Shown: positions 33,476-42,246, counted from the first letter of the stretch. The stretch: 64,000 nt of DNA from Collinsella sp. An307 (GCF_002161805.1 NZ_NFIP01000002.1:62001-126000); one strand, 5' to 3'. Made by a program: numbers and translations. The notes: generated by a model from the sequence alone, not told the origin.

Positions 33476-36217
33476 ATGCGCGGGGAAGGGGACGGCCGCA
33501 CGGATCCCGACCGCCTGCTCCAGGCGATCGGGATGGGCGAGGGGGAGGCATCGGCCTCACGGCGCGGTCAGCTCAAGATTTTTTTCGGGTACGCAGCGGG
33601 TGTGGGGAAGACCTACGCCATGCTCAGCGCGGCACAGGCCGCCCGGCGCCGCGGGGTGGACGTGGTGGCGGGCTATGTCGAGCCTCATGACCGTCCGGAG
33701 ACCCGGGCGCTGCTATCTGGGCTCGAGGTGGTCGAGCCGCGTCTCGTGCGCCACGGCGCCATGGAGCTCGCGGAGTTCGACCTCGACGCTACGCTCGCCC
33801 GGGCGCCCCGGCTCGCGCTTGTGGACGAGCTCGCCCACACCAACGCGCCGGGCAGCCGCCACGCCAAGCGCTACCAGGATGTCGAGGAGCTCTTGCGTGC
33901 GGGCATCGATGTGTACACCACGGTCAATGTGCAGCACATCGAGAGCCTGAACGACATGGTGGCGAGCATCACCGGCGTCGTCGTGCGAGAGCGCATCCCC
34001 GATCGCGTCTTCGACGACGCCGACCATGTGGAGCTCGTGGACATCGAGCCCGAGGACCTTCTCGAGCGCCTGCGCGAGGGACGCGTCTACCATGCGGACC
34101 AGGCTCGCCGCGCCCAGGAGAACTTCTTCACGGTGGAGAACCTCACCGCTTTGCGCGAGATTGCCCTCAGGCGCTGCGCGGACCGCACCGGGCGCCTTGC
34201 GGCGGCCGCACGCGTCCTCAACAACCGCGACTACCACACGAGTGAGCACATCCTCGTCTGCGTTTCCCCCTCGCCCGCCAACCCGCGCATCGTGCGCACG
34301 GCGGCGCGCATGGCACGCGCCCTTTCGGCCCAGCTCACGGCGCTGTTCGTGGAGACGCCGCTGACCCAGGGCATGCCCGACGCGGATCGAGACCGCCTGC
34401 GCGAGAACATGGCGCTCGCCGAGCAGCTGGGCGCTGCGGTGGAGACGGTGTACGGTGACGACGTGGCGTTCCAGATTGCGGAGTTCGCCCGGCTCTCGGG
34501 CGTGTCCGAGATCGTGATGGGCCGCAGCGGCGATCGGCGCGGTCTGATATCGGTCGTGCTGGGTCGCCCCTCGCTCACCGATCGGCTCATCGCGCTCGCC
34601 CCCAACCTCGATATCCACATCATCCCGGACCGGGAGCTCGCAGTCGGTTCGGGGCATCCCGCCGCTACGCGCGGTCGCGCTCCCGAGCGCGATCGGAATG
34701 TGCTGCGCCACGTGCTCGTCACCTGCGCGCTCATCGCCTCCTCGACGGGCATCGGCATCATCTTCCACCGGCTCGGTTTCGCCGATTCGAGCATCATCTC
34801 GCTCTACATCCTGGTCACGCTGCTCACGGCCATCACCACCACGGGGCGTATCTGCACGCTGCTCTCCTCGGTACTCTCGGTCATGCTCTACAACTACTGT
34901 TTCGTGGCGCCGCTGTACTCGCTGCAGTCTTTCGACAAGAGCTATCTCGTGACCTTCGCCATCATGTTCGTCACTGCCTTCATCGCCTCCGAGCTCACGG
35001 GGCGCATCGCGCAAAACGCCCGGCAGGCCGCTCAGACGGCCTACCGCACGCGCGTCCTGCTCGAGACCAATCAGCTCCTGCAGCAGAAGAGCGGTTTTGC
35101 GGACATCGCGCAGGTGGCCATGAACCAGCTCACCAAGTTGCTCTCGCGCGACATCGTGTTCTACCCCGTCTGCGGCGCGACGCTCGGCGAGCCGCTCTAC
35201 GCGGAGGTGGGCGGGGCCCATCCGCACGGGCAGATCGTGAACGAAAACGAGCGCGCCGTGGCGGTCTGGACGCTCACCAACAACAAACGCGCCGGCGCCA
35301 CCACCGCGACGCTCGCCGATGCGCGCTGCCTCTACCTCGCCGTACGCACAGGGGAGCAGGTGTTCGGCGTGGTGGGGATCGTCATGGGGCCGCGCGGGCT
35401 CGATGCGTTCGAGAACTCCATCATGCTCTCCATCATCGGCGAGTGCGCGCTGGCGCTCGCGCGCGAGAAGGAGGCGCGCGAGCGCCAAGAGGCAGCCATC
35501 GTCGCACGCAACGAGCAGCTCCGCGCCAATCTGTTGCGCTCCATCGGACACGACCTGCGCACGCCGCTCACGGCCATCTCGGGCTCGGCGGCGATCCTGC
35601 GCGACGCGGGCGGCCGCCTCGCGCCCGAGAAGCGCGCCGAGCTGGCGGGCAACATCCATCGCGACGCCCTCTGGCTGATCGACATGATGGAGAACCTGCT
35701 CACCGTCACGCGCTTCGAGGACGGCTCCATCAGCCTCAACCTCACCTCGGAGCTCGTGGATGATGTGCTCGCTGAGGCCGCGGCGCATCTCGCGCGCCAA
35801 GCGGCCGGCCACCGCATCGTGATCGAGCCGACCGACGGGCTCCTGTTCGCGCGCATGGACGCGGGCCTGGTGATGCAGCTTTTGGTGAACCTCATCGGGA
35901 ACGCCGTCAAGTACACCCCGGAGGGGTCCACCGTCACCGTGAGCGCCCGGCGCGTCGGCGACATGGTGCGCATCTCGGTTGCCGACGACGGTCCGGGCGT
36001 TCCCGATGCGGACAAGGAGCGTATCTTCGATCGTTTCCGGACGGGGGCCGCTGCTCGTCGTCCGGCCGATGCGACACGCAGCTTCGGGCTCGGCCTGGCG
36101 CTCTGTCGCTCGATCGCCGAGGCGCATGGGGGTACCATCGAGGTGCGCGACAACGTTCCCCACGGCGCCGTGTTCACATTCACCCTTCCGGCGGAGGAGG
36201 TCTCCGTTCATGCATAG
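33476..36217 (+). CDS. kdpD: Sensor histidine kinase KdpD
   Basis: 913 residues. Order: KdpD domain with Walker A GYAAGVGKT (39-46), a USP-like domain (about 250-390) ending VMGRSGDRRGLISVVLG, four membrane helices (about 410-500), a GAF-like region, HisKA with SIGHDLRTPLTAISGS (phospho-acceptor His), and HATPase (NLIGNAVKYTPEGS, DDGPGVP, GLGLALC). It senses low potassium or turgor; the USP domain binds c-di-AMP in some Gram-positives. Start at 33476 behind GGGAGG; an upstream extension has no ribosome site. Overlaps kdpE by eight bases. Confidence 0.95.
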   Translation: MRGEGDGRTDPDRLLQAIGMGEGEASASRRGQLKIFFGYAAGVGKTYAMLSAAQAARRRGVDVVAGYVEPHDRPETRALLSGLEVVEPRLVRHGAMELAEFDLDATLARAPRLALVDELAHTNAPGSRHAKRYQDVEELLRAGIDVYTTVNVQHIESLNDMVASITGVVVRERIPDRVFDDADHVELVDIEPEDLLERLREGRVYHADQARRAQENFFTVENLTALREIALRRCADRTGRLAAAARVLNNRDYHTSEHILVCVSPSPANPRIVRTAARMARALSAQLTALFVETPLTQGMPDADRDRLRENMALAEQLGAAVETVYGDDVAFQIAEFARLSGVSEIVMGRSGDRRGLISVVLGRPSLTDRLIALAPNLDIHIIPDRELAVGSGHPAATRGRAPERDRNVLRHVLVTCALIASSTGIGIIFHRLGFADSSIISLYILVTLLTAITTTGRICTLLSSVLSVMLYNYCFVAPLYSLQSFDKSYLVTFAIMFVTAFIASELTGRIAQNARQAAQTAYRTRVLLETNQLLQQKSGFADIAQVAMNQLTKLLSRDIVFYPVCGATLGEPLYAEVGGAHPHGQIVNENERAVAVWTLTNNKRAGATTATLADARCLYLAVRTGEQVFGVVGIVMGPRGLDAFENSIMLSIIGECALALAREKEARERQEAAIVARNEQLRANLLRSIGHDLRTPLTAISGSAAILRDAGGRLAPEKRAELAGNIHRDALWLIDMMENLLTVTRFEDGSISLNLTSELVDDVLAEAAAHLARQAAGHRIVIEPTDGLLFARMDAGLVMQLLVNLIGNAVKYTPEGSTVTVSARRVGDMVRISVADDGPGVPDADKERIFDRFRTGAAARRPADATRSFGLGLALCRSIAEAHGGTIEVRDNVPHGAVFTFTLPAEEVSVHA

Positions 36218-36917
36218 GAACGCTTCAACGCAGCTCATCTTGGTGGTCGAGGACGACGCCGCGGTGCGGAGCCTCATCACCACCGCGCTCGAGATGCACG
36301 ACTACCGCTTTGAGACGGCGGCGACGGGCGAGGCGGCGATTATGCAGGCGGCCTCGCACGCGCCGGACCTCGTCATGCTCGACCTTGGTCTTCCCGACCG
36401 GGACGGGGTCGAGGTCATCGAGAAGATTCGCACATGGTCGACGGTCCCCATCATCGTGATATCGGCGCGCACCGAGGACGCCGACAAGGTCGAGGCGCTC
36501 GACGCCGGCGCAGACGACTACCTGACCAAACCGTTCTCCGTGGATGAGCTGCTGGCGCGCGTGCGCGCCTGGATGCGGCGCACGCAGATGGCCGCCGCCG
36601 AGGGCCCGCAGCAAAGCGTGTTCGAGAACGGGCCCTTGCGCATCGACTACGCGGCGGGGTGCGCCTATCTGGACGGTGCGGAACTGCATCTCACGCCGAT
36701 CGAATACAAGCTCTTGGTGCTCCTCGCCCATAACGCCGGCAAGGTGCTCACCCACACGTTCATCACGCGCGAGATCTGGGGCACCTCATGGGAGAGCGAT
36801 ATCGCCAGCCTGCGCGTGTTCATGGCGACGCTGCGCAAGAAGATCGAGCCCGACGCGGCGCACCCGAAGCTCATCCAGACGCACGTGGGTGTGGGGTACC
36901 GGATGCAGCACCTTTGA
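36210..36917 (+). CDS. kdpE: Response regulator KdpE
   Basis: 235 residues. Receiver domain with VVEDD, phospho-acceptor Asp58 in MLDLGLPDRDG, and KPFSVDELLARVRA; OmpR-type winged helix (LTPIEYKLLVLLAHNAGKVLTH...VFMATLRKKIEPD...QTHVGVGYRM). It activates the kdp pump genes when phosphorylated by KdpD. Strong ribosome site GGAGGAGG at 36193-36200 inside the end of kdpD. Confidence 0.95.
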   Translation: MHRNASTQLILVVEDDAAVRSLITTALEMHDYRFETAATGEAAIMQAASHAPDLVMLDLGLPDRDGVEVIEKIRTWSTVPIIVISARTEDADKVEALDAGADDYLTKPFSVDELLARVRAWMRRTQMAAAEGPQQSVFENGPLRIDYAAGCAYLDGAELHLTPIEYKLLVLLAHNAGKVLTHTFITREIWGTSWESDIASLRVFMATLRKKIEPDAAHPKLIQTHVGVGYRMQHL

Positions 36918-36980
36918 GCCCGTGTGCTATGCGCATCGCGCTGCCGCACCCGCCTCCCACGGCGACTTCGTGATGATTTC

Positions 36981-37000
36981 CTCCGCAGAGACGCGGAGGC
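36981..37000 (+). terminator. Hairpin after kdpE
   Basis: CCTCCGC-AGAGAC-GCGGAGG, a perfect 7-bp stem without a U-run, between kdpE and queA. GATAAT at 37014-37019 just after it is a good -10 for queA. The hairpin probably marks the end of the kdpDE transcript, perhaps with Rho. Confidence 0.4.
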
Positions 37001-37052
37001 ATCGCGGGGCGTGATAATGGGGCGCTGATACGTTTTTTTGGAAGGGTCCGCC

Positions 37053-38273
37053 ATGCACACTGATGATTTCGATTACAACCTCCCCGCAGAGCTCATCGCC
37101 CAGGCTCCGGCCGAGCCGCGCGATTCGTGCCGGCTGCTGGTCCTTCACCGCGGCGAGCCGCTTGCGACGACGGGGGAGTCCGTGCCCCTCGCGCATGGCG
37201 GCAGCGTCGAGCACCGGCACTTCTTCGACATCATCGACTACATCGAGCCGGGAGATGTGCTTGTCATCAACAAGACGCGCGTCATGCCGGCGCGCCTCAT
37301 CGGCCGCAAGCCCACCGGCGGCGTTGCCGAGACGCTGCTGTTGCGCCGCCGCGAGGACGTCGACGCCATGGGGCATGTGTGGGAGTGCCTGGTCAACCCG
37401 GGCAAGCGCCTTAAGCCCGGTGCGGTGATTGAGTATCGCGCCGGCGGGGCGCACGCCCCCGAGAGCGCGCCGGTGGTGCTTACCGGCGAGGTCATTGACT
37501 TTGTGCCCGAGAGCCGCGGAGGCCGTCTGGTGCGCTTCACGCCGGAGGGGGAGGGCGCAGACGGTGCACCGCGTACGCTCGATGAGGCGATTCATGCGGC
37601 GGGCCATGTGCCGCTGCCGCCTTACATCACCGACTACGCGGGCGACCCCGAGAAGTACCAGACCGTCTACGCCATGAAGGAGGAGCACTCCGCCGCGGCG
37701 CCCACGGCCGGCCTTCACTTCACGCCCGAGCTCATGCAGCGTATCGAGGACAAGGGTGCGCGCTTTGTGGCGGTCGAGCTCGAGGTGGGTATCGATACGT
37801 TCCGCCTGGTGGAGGAGGACGATCCCACCGAGCACGTCATGCACACCGAGCGCTATCACGTGCCTGCCGAGGTGATTGACGCCGTGCACGAGGCCAAGCG
37901 TGCGGGCCACCGCGTCATTGCCGTGGGTACGACGGCTGTGCGCTCGCTCGAGAGCGCCTTTGATGCCGAGGCGCCTGTTGCGGAGCCGCCCGTGGTCGCC
38001 CGCCGCTTCGAGGGCCGCGCCGACAGTGCCGACACCCTTGGGCGCGGAGACGTGGTCGTGCGCACGGACGCCACGACCAATCTCTACCTCATGCCTGGGT
38101 CGACCTATCACGTGGTGGATGCGCTCATCACCAACTTCCACGTGCCGCGCTCCACGCTCATGATGCTCGTGTCGGCCTTTGCCACACGCGAGCAGGTTAT
38201 GGACGCCTATGCCGCGGCGGTGCGCGAGCGCTACCGCTTCTTCTCCTTCGGCGACGCGATGCTTATCGAGTAG
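37053..38273 (+). CDS. queA: tRNA preQ1(34) S-adenosylmethionine ribosyltransferase-isomerase QueA
   Basis: 406 residues. It adds the cyclopentane ring to preQ1 in tRNA to make epoxyqueuosine. DFDYNLPAELIAQAPAEPRDSCRLLVL is the family opening; INKTRVMPARLIGRK, PPYITDYAGDPEKYQTVYA, AAPTAGLHFTPEL and LITNFHVPRSTLMMLVSAF are conserved blocks. The ATG at 37053 follows GGAAGGG; TTG at 37038 is in frame but lacks a site. Works with Tgt (44368) before and QueH (26568) after it in the pathway. Confidence 0.96.
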   Translation: MHTDDFDYNLPAELIAQAPAEPRDSCRLLVLHRGEPLATTGESVPLAHGGSVEHRHFFDIIDYIEPGDVLVINKTRVMPARLIGRKPTGGVAETLLLRRREDVDAMGHVWECLVNPGKRLKPGAVIEYRAGGAHAPESAPVVLTGEVIDFVPESRGGRLVRFTPEGEGADGAPRTLDEAIHAAGHVPLPPYITDYAGDPEKYQTVYAMKEEHSAAAPTAGLHFTPELMQRIEDKGARFVAVELEVGIDTFRLVEEDDPTEHVMHTERYHVPAEVIDAVHEAKRAGHRVIAVGTTAVRSLESAFDAEAPVAEPPVVARRFEGRADSADTLGRGDVVVRTDATTNLYLMPGSTYHVVDALITNFHVPRSTLMMLVSAFATREQVMDAYAAAVRERYRFFSFGDAMLIE

Positions 38274-38396
38274 TTCATCCGTCCCGGCGTTCTCGCGCTC
38301 AGTGCGTCCGCTTAGCTCGCCCGCATCCGTTCGCCGGCATGTTTCTACCGTTTGCGACAAGCGCCATTTTTCCTGTTAGATGTGGTATATAGGGCC

Positions 38397-38727
38397 GCTA
38401 TTCGGGAACAAGAGGAGTGACGGAAAAGGAAGTCGCTCCAGAGGAAAGCGACCGGACGAGGAGGTGAGTCCCATGGGCACAGAGGATATAGCTAGGGCCT
38501 GTGGGTACGGCGCCTGCGAGACCGAGGTCGTGTAAGTACCGTGGGTTCGTGAAGGTGGCCCGACGTCCGCCCCGCGTGAGATGGGGTTGAGACCGATGAC
38601 GTGGTCGTAGGGGCAGCCCACAGGAGAGCATACGGGTTCCGTTCCTTCGGGAGTGGAATGGAGGAGAGTCCACCGTAATAGTTACTTGCCGGGGAGGCAC
38701 CGCTTAGGCGGTGCCTCCCTTGGTTTT
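38397..38727 (+). ncRNA. Structured non-coding RNA of unidentified class
   Basis: An extended -10 TGGTATATA (38383-38391) and a strong intrinsic terminator (38692-38727) bracket about 330 bases with no good open frame and much pairing. Stems: GGAGTGAC/GTCGCTCC near 38415-38440; CCTGTGGG (38498-38505) with CCCACAGG (38617-38624), enclosing a multi-branched region with a CCCC/GGGG hairpin; and TACGG..CCGTA (38631-38677) around a UUCG-capped stem. It is neither tmRNA nor a convincing RNase P RNA. Size, purine-rich conserved-looking loops (AGAGGAAAG) and Coriobacteriia context make a raiA-type RNA one hypothesis. Confidence 0.7.
38692..38727 (+). terminator. Intrinsic terminator of the structured RNA
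   Basis: GGGAGGCACCGC (38692-38703), loop TTAG, GCGGTGCCTCCC (38708-38719), then TTGGTTTT. A 12-bp perfect stem, the strongest terminator in the window. Confidence 0.85.
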
Positions 38728-38814
38728 GGACTCACGATAATCTTTCAAGGCAGAAATCCCGACTATTCAATAGCGCATCAATTTCTTACCCTATGTGCAT
38801 AGAAATATCATTAT

Positions 38815-38839
38815 TTGACAGTAACTGAAAGCATATAAT
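38815..38839 (+). promoter_or_regulatory. Promoter hexamers before the RelB/YoeB module
   Basis: TTGACA (38815-38820) and TATAAT (38834-38839) are both perfect consensus hexamers, but only 13 bases apart instead of 17. The region is AT-rich compared with the rest of the window. Either an activator or a different -35 is used, or the spacing was altered. Confidence 0.4.
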
Positions 38840-38882
38840 GTTAAAAAGGTACTTATTATCAGCCATCCGAAGGGAGCTGGAC

Positions 38883-39143
38883 ATGGCATCAGACACCATT
38901 GCGGTGACGCGTCGTTTTGATAAAAACCTATTGATTGAATTTGACTCGACGGCAGATGCCATTGGAATTTCTCCGACAAGTGCCATGACGGTCTTTATGA
39001 AGCAGTTCGTGGCTCATAGGGGTTTTCCGTTTGAGGTGAAGGTGCCAGTCCCTACAAAGGATGAGTACATCCGCGAGATGGATGAGATTTTCGCCGAGAT
39101 GCGCGCTGGAAAAGCCGAGGCTCATGAGCTTATCGAGGTATAG
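38883..39143 (+). CDS. RelB/DinJ-family antitoxin
   Basis: 86 residues. MASDTIAVTRRFDKNLLIEFDSTADAIGISPTSAMTVFMKQFVAHRG is the ribbon-helix-helix DNA-binding part typical of RelB/DinJ, followed by a flexible acidic C-terminus (DEYIREMDEIFAEMRAGKAEAHELIEV) that would wrap the toxin. ATG at 38883 behind AAGGGAG; an upstream ATG at 38838 has no site. Two bases separate it from the YoeB-type toxin. The surrounding AT-rich DNA suggests recent acquisition. Confidence 0.9.
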   Translation: MASDTIAVTRRFDKNLLIEFDSTADAIGISPTSAMTVFMKQFVAHRGFPFEVKVPVPTKDEYIREMDEIFAEMRAGKAEAHELIEV

Positions 39144-39145
39144 CC

Positions 39146-39403
39146 ATGGAGAAGTCTTGGTCGGAAAAGGCTTGGGATGACTATCTGTGGTGGCAGTCGC
39201 AGGACCGAAAGACGCTTCGTCGCATCAATGCTCTCATCAAGAGCATTGAACGCTCCGACGGAAAGCCAATGGGCAAAGCGGAGATGCTGAAGGGAAACCT
39301 CGCAGGGTATCAGTCAGTGCGCATAGATAAGGCCAACAGGCTTACCTACACCGTTCAGGATGGCGTGCTGTATATCCTTCGTTGCCGAGGCCACTATCAG
39401 TAA
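39146..39403 (+). CDS. Txe/YoeB-family mRNA endoribonuclease toxin
   Basis: 85 residues, the usual size. Catalytic residues fall at the same numbers as in E. coli YoeB: E46 (KAEMLKGN), R65 (NRLTY), H83 and Y84 (RGHYQ). The toxin cleaves mRNA at the ribosomal A site and is neutralised by the preceding RelB-type antitoxin. YoeB usually pairs with a YefM/Phd antitoxin; pairing with a RelB-type partner is a known exchange between families. All key residues intact. Confidence 0.93.
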   Translation: MEKSWSEKAWDDYLWWQSQDRKTLRRINALIKSIERSDGKPMGKAEMLKGNLAGYQSVRIDKANRLTYTVQDGVLYILRCRGHYQ

Positions 39404-39420
39404 AGGTGGCGTCGGGGTCC

Positions 39421-40842
39421 TTATAGGACAAAGACGAGCACAAGCACAATTATCACGACGACGATGATGCCCGCGATCGCGGCGCCGAAGCGCAGGCGGG
39501 ATCCGCGGGTTTGCGCGCGCACGTCGTTTTCGGCGGCGGCGAGCGACTCGACCTCAGCGAGCGACTCGTCGCGCTCGGCGCGGTCCGCCTCCAGACGCGC
39601 GGCTATGGTCTCGGTCACCTCCGGGTGTGCGTGGATATCCTCGGCCTCGTCGATAACGGTTTCGGCGACGGCGATCTCGTCTGAGGCATCCTGCTCGACC
39701 TGCTCCTGGGCGCGTTTTGCCTTCTCCTGATCAGAAATCTGACCCTTCAGGGCGCGCTGCCGCTCCTGAGCGTCGTCCTTAGCGCTCTGGTAGGCCTCAC
39801 GCGCCTTGTCCGCAGCGGCAGACGCCTCCTTAAACGTAGTCTTGGCGGCTTCGATAGGCTTCTCGTTTTCGGTGAGAGCCCGCTCGGCCTGCGCGATAGC
39901 CTGCTCATTTTCCGAGGTCACGCGGGGCAGATCCTCCTGTGCGCGGCGCAGCGCATCGGTGGCGTCGGCAATGTCGAGCTCAAGTTCTTGGGCGCGCACG
40001 CTGTAGTTGGCGGAGTTGGCCGAGGGATTTCGCTGCACCTCGGTGAACTCTGCCTTCAGTGAGTCGAGGCGCGCCTGTGCGCTCTCCACTGCGGCCTTTG
40101 CCGCAGCAACGCCGCTCTCTTGCTCCGCACGGGCCTTGTCGAGGTTGTGCTTGGCGTCGTCGAGGCGGCGCTGAAGGCGCGAGCCCTGCTCGCGGGCGCT
40201 CGTTTCGGTGGCCTCCGCCGCCTCGAGGGCGGCCTTCAGGCGCTTCTCAGTCTGCGCGTCCTCGTCCTTCATGGTCTGGAGCTTTTCTTTGAGGGCGTCG
40301 ATCTCTTGCAGGATCTGTGCCTGCTGCTCCTGGGCGGCGGCGCGCTTCTCCTCGGCGGCAGCGATGCGAGCGCGCTCTTCGGTAAGAATCTCCTCGTAGC
40401 GCTCGGCGATATCGCGACGGTGCGCGAGCTCGTCCTCCTCGTCGGCGATGGTCTTCTCGAGCCCCTCGAGGTGCTCGCGCGCCTCGGCGTGGGCGCGCTT
40501 GGCGGCGCTCATAGCGCGTACGGCGCCCGCGCCCTCGGAGAAGAAGGAGCTGACGGCGCTCATCGCTCCGGCAGCGACCTCGGCCACACCGTGTTCGGCA
40601 TCCTCGGCGGCGTGCTCCGCTTCGACGTCCGCCGGTGCCAGCGTGGTGGGTTCGGTGCTCGCCAAACCGGCGGCATCGATTGCCTCATCGGCGGGGGCGT
40701 CCGCACCGTCGCCCTCTGTGGTTACGGTCTTGGCTTCGAGGGAGTGGTCCCGCTTAAGGAAATCGGGAATAGCCGCGCCAGTCTCCTCAACCGTATCGTT
40801 CATATCGTTCAGCTCCTCGTCCACGTGCTTCTGCTCGTCCAT
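39421..40842 (-). CDS. Tail-anchored coiled-coil protein
   Basis: 473 residues. An acidic disordered N-terminus (1-95) leads into long coiled coil (about 120-430) rich in Ala, Glu, Lys and Arg, then a positively charged patch (RAQTRGSRLRFG) and one C-terminal membrane helix AIAGIIVVVIIVLVLVFVL with nothing after it. This is a tail-anchored topology with the coil in the cytosol. No family was recognised; it could shape or tether the membrane or divide it from the nucleoid. The ATG at 40842 follows GGAGG; a TTG at 40854 is in frame. Confidence 0.75.
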   Translation of the reverse strand: MDEQKHVDEELNDMNDTVEETGAAIPDFLKRDHSLEAKTVTTEGDGADAPADEAIDAAGLASTEPTTLAPADVEAEHAAEDAEHGVAEVAAGAMSAVSSFFSEGAGAVRAMSAAKRAHAEAREHLEGLEKTIADEEDELAHRRDIAERYEEILTEERARIAAAEEKRAAAQEQQAQILQEIDALKEKLQTMKDEDAQTEKRLKAALEAAEATETSAREQGSRLQRRLDDAKHNLDKARAEQESGVAAAKAAVESAQARLDSLKAEFTEVQRNPSANSANYSVRAQELELDIADATDALRRAQEDLPRVTSENEQAIAQAERALTENEKPIEAAKTTFKEASAAADKAREAYQSAKDDAQERQRALKGQISDQEKAKRAQEQVEQDASDEIAVAETVIDEAEDIHAHPEVTETIAARLEADRAERDESLAEVESLAAAENDVRAQTRGSRLRFGAAIAGIIVVVIIVLVLVFVL

Positions 40843-40987
40843 CGCATCCTCCAAAGCGCCCTGCCGGCGGCTGAATGTTCAATGGTTCCATGATACTTGC
40901 TCGCGCGGTCAAAGGTTGGATGAATCAGGCCATTGAGCGAGCTTGTCGCTCGATGGCATTCGTTGGTAATAACGTTGAAAATGTTGC

Positions 40988-41018
40988 TTGCCTTGGAGTC
41001 GGCTCCAACAGATACACT
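40988..41018 (+). promoter_or_regulatory. MerR-type promoter of the aldo/keto reductase gene
   Basis: A -35 TTGCCT (40988-40993) and -10 TACACT (41013-41018) are separated by 19 bases, and the dyad TTGGAG-TCGG-CTCCAA (40993-41008) lies within that spacer. A long spacer holding the operator is the hallmark of promoters activated by MerR-family regulators through DNA untwisting. The regulator is not encoded next to the gene. Confidence 0.75.
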
Positions 41019-41109
41019 GCGGGCGAGCACCCGACCTTGTCAACCCGAGCTACGCTTTGGGCTGGCGCCGGCGTCGGTTTGCGACCGTATGCAATTTGGG
41101 GAGGCACGC

Positions 41110-42246
41110 ATGATTTACCGTGATTTTCAGGACCTCAAGCTCTCGGCGCTGGGCTTTGGCGCGATGCGCCTGCCCGTCATCGATGGCGACGACGGCAAGA
41201 TTGACGAGCCTGCCGCCACGGAGATGGTCGACTATGCGCTTGAGCATGGCATCAATTACTTCGATACCGCGTGGGGCTACCACAACGGCAACTCCGAGCT
41301 CGTGATGGGCCGCGCTCTTGCCCGTCACCCGCGTGAGAGCTTCTACGTGGCTACCAAGTTTCCGGGCTACGACCTTGCCAACATGGACAAGGTGGCCGAG
41401 ATCTTTGAGCGCCAGCTCGAGAAGACGGGGCTTGACTACTTCGATTTCTATCTCTTCCACAACGTGTGCGAGATGAACATCGACGCCTACCTCGACCCCA
41501 AGTTTGGCATCTATGACTATCTCATGAAGCAGAAGGAGGCGGGGCGCATCCGGCATCTGGGCTTCTCTGCCCATGGCTCCATCCCGGTGATGGAGCGCTT
41601 CCTCGAGGCGTACGGTAAGGACATGGAGTTCTGCCAGATCCAACTGAACTACCTCGACTGGGAGTTCCAGGACGCGCGCGGCAAGGTGGAGCTTCTGAAG
41701 AAGTGGAACATCCCCGTGTGGGTCATGGAGCCCGTGCGCGGCGGCAAGCTCGCCAACCTCTCTGAGGCAAACGCGGCCAAGCTTACCGCGGCGCGCCCGG
41801 ACGAGGAGCCGGTGGCATGGGCATTCCGTTTCCTGCAGGACATCCCCGAGGTGGTGGTGACGCTTTCTGGTATGTCCAATATGGATCAGCTGAAGGCAAA
41901 CATAGCCACCTTTGAGGAGGAGCGTCCGCTGAGCGACGCCGAGCGTGCCGCGCTTGCCGAGGTTGTCGCCGATATGCTCGGGCAGGGGACGGTGCCCTGC
42001 ACGGCTTGCCACTATTGCACAAGCCATTGCCCGCAGGGTCTCGACATCCCCACGCTACTGTCCATGTACAACCAGATGAAGCTCACGGGCAAGGGCGACT
42101 TTATCTCGAGCATGCTTGTGGGGGCGCTCCCGGACGACAAGAAGCCGAGCGCCTGCATCGGTTGCGGTGCGTGCGCCGCGGTCTGCCCACAGCAGATCGA
42201 CATCCCCGGCACGCTTGCCGAGTTTGCCGAGGCACTCGGGCTTTAG
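41110..42246 (+). CDS. Aldo/keto reductase with C-terminal ferredoxin domain
   Basis: 378 residues. AKR barrel with the catalytic tetrad D52 and Y57 (YFDTAWGYHNG), Lys in ATKFPG and His in LFHNV. The C-terminal part carries two 4Fe-4S motifs, CTACHYCTSHCP and CIGCGACAAVCP. Such iron-sulphur AKR proteins are common in anaerobes and may pass electrons to or from the NADPH site; the substrate is unknown. ATG at 41110 behind GGGGAGG. Its promoter has MerR-type architecture, so induction by an electrophile or redox signal is likely. Confidence 0.93.
   Translation: MIYRDFQDLKLSALGFGAMRLPVIDGDDGKIDEPAATEMVDYALEHGINYFDTAWGYHNGNSELVMGRALARHPRESFYVATKFPGYDLANMDKVAEIFERQLEKTGLDYFDFYLFHNVCEMNIDAYLDPKFGIYDYLMKQKEAGRIRHLGFSAHGSIPVMERFLEAYGKDMEFCQIQLNYLDWEFQDARGKVELLKKWNIPVWVMEPVRGGKLANLSEANAAKLTAARPDEEPVAWAFRFLQDIPEVVVTLSGMSNMDQLKANIATFEEERPLSDAERAALAEVVADMLGQGTVPCTACHYCTSHCPQGLDIPTLLSMYNQMKLTGKGDFISSMLVGALPDDKKPSACIGCGACAAVCPQQIDIPGTLAEFAEALGL

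Noticed and set aside
33713-36283. 856-codon open frame antisense to kdpD
   Set aside because: A shadow of kdpD: composition follows the complement of its codons and the kdpD motifs are unambiguous.
38397-38727. RNase P RNA or tmRNA
   Set aside because: AGAGGAAAG resembles the 5' P4 strand of RNase P RNA, but the partner strand (ACAGAA...GGCUUA) is missing. No tmRNA tag sequence or TTCGA-type T-arm is present.
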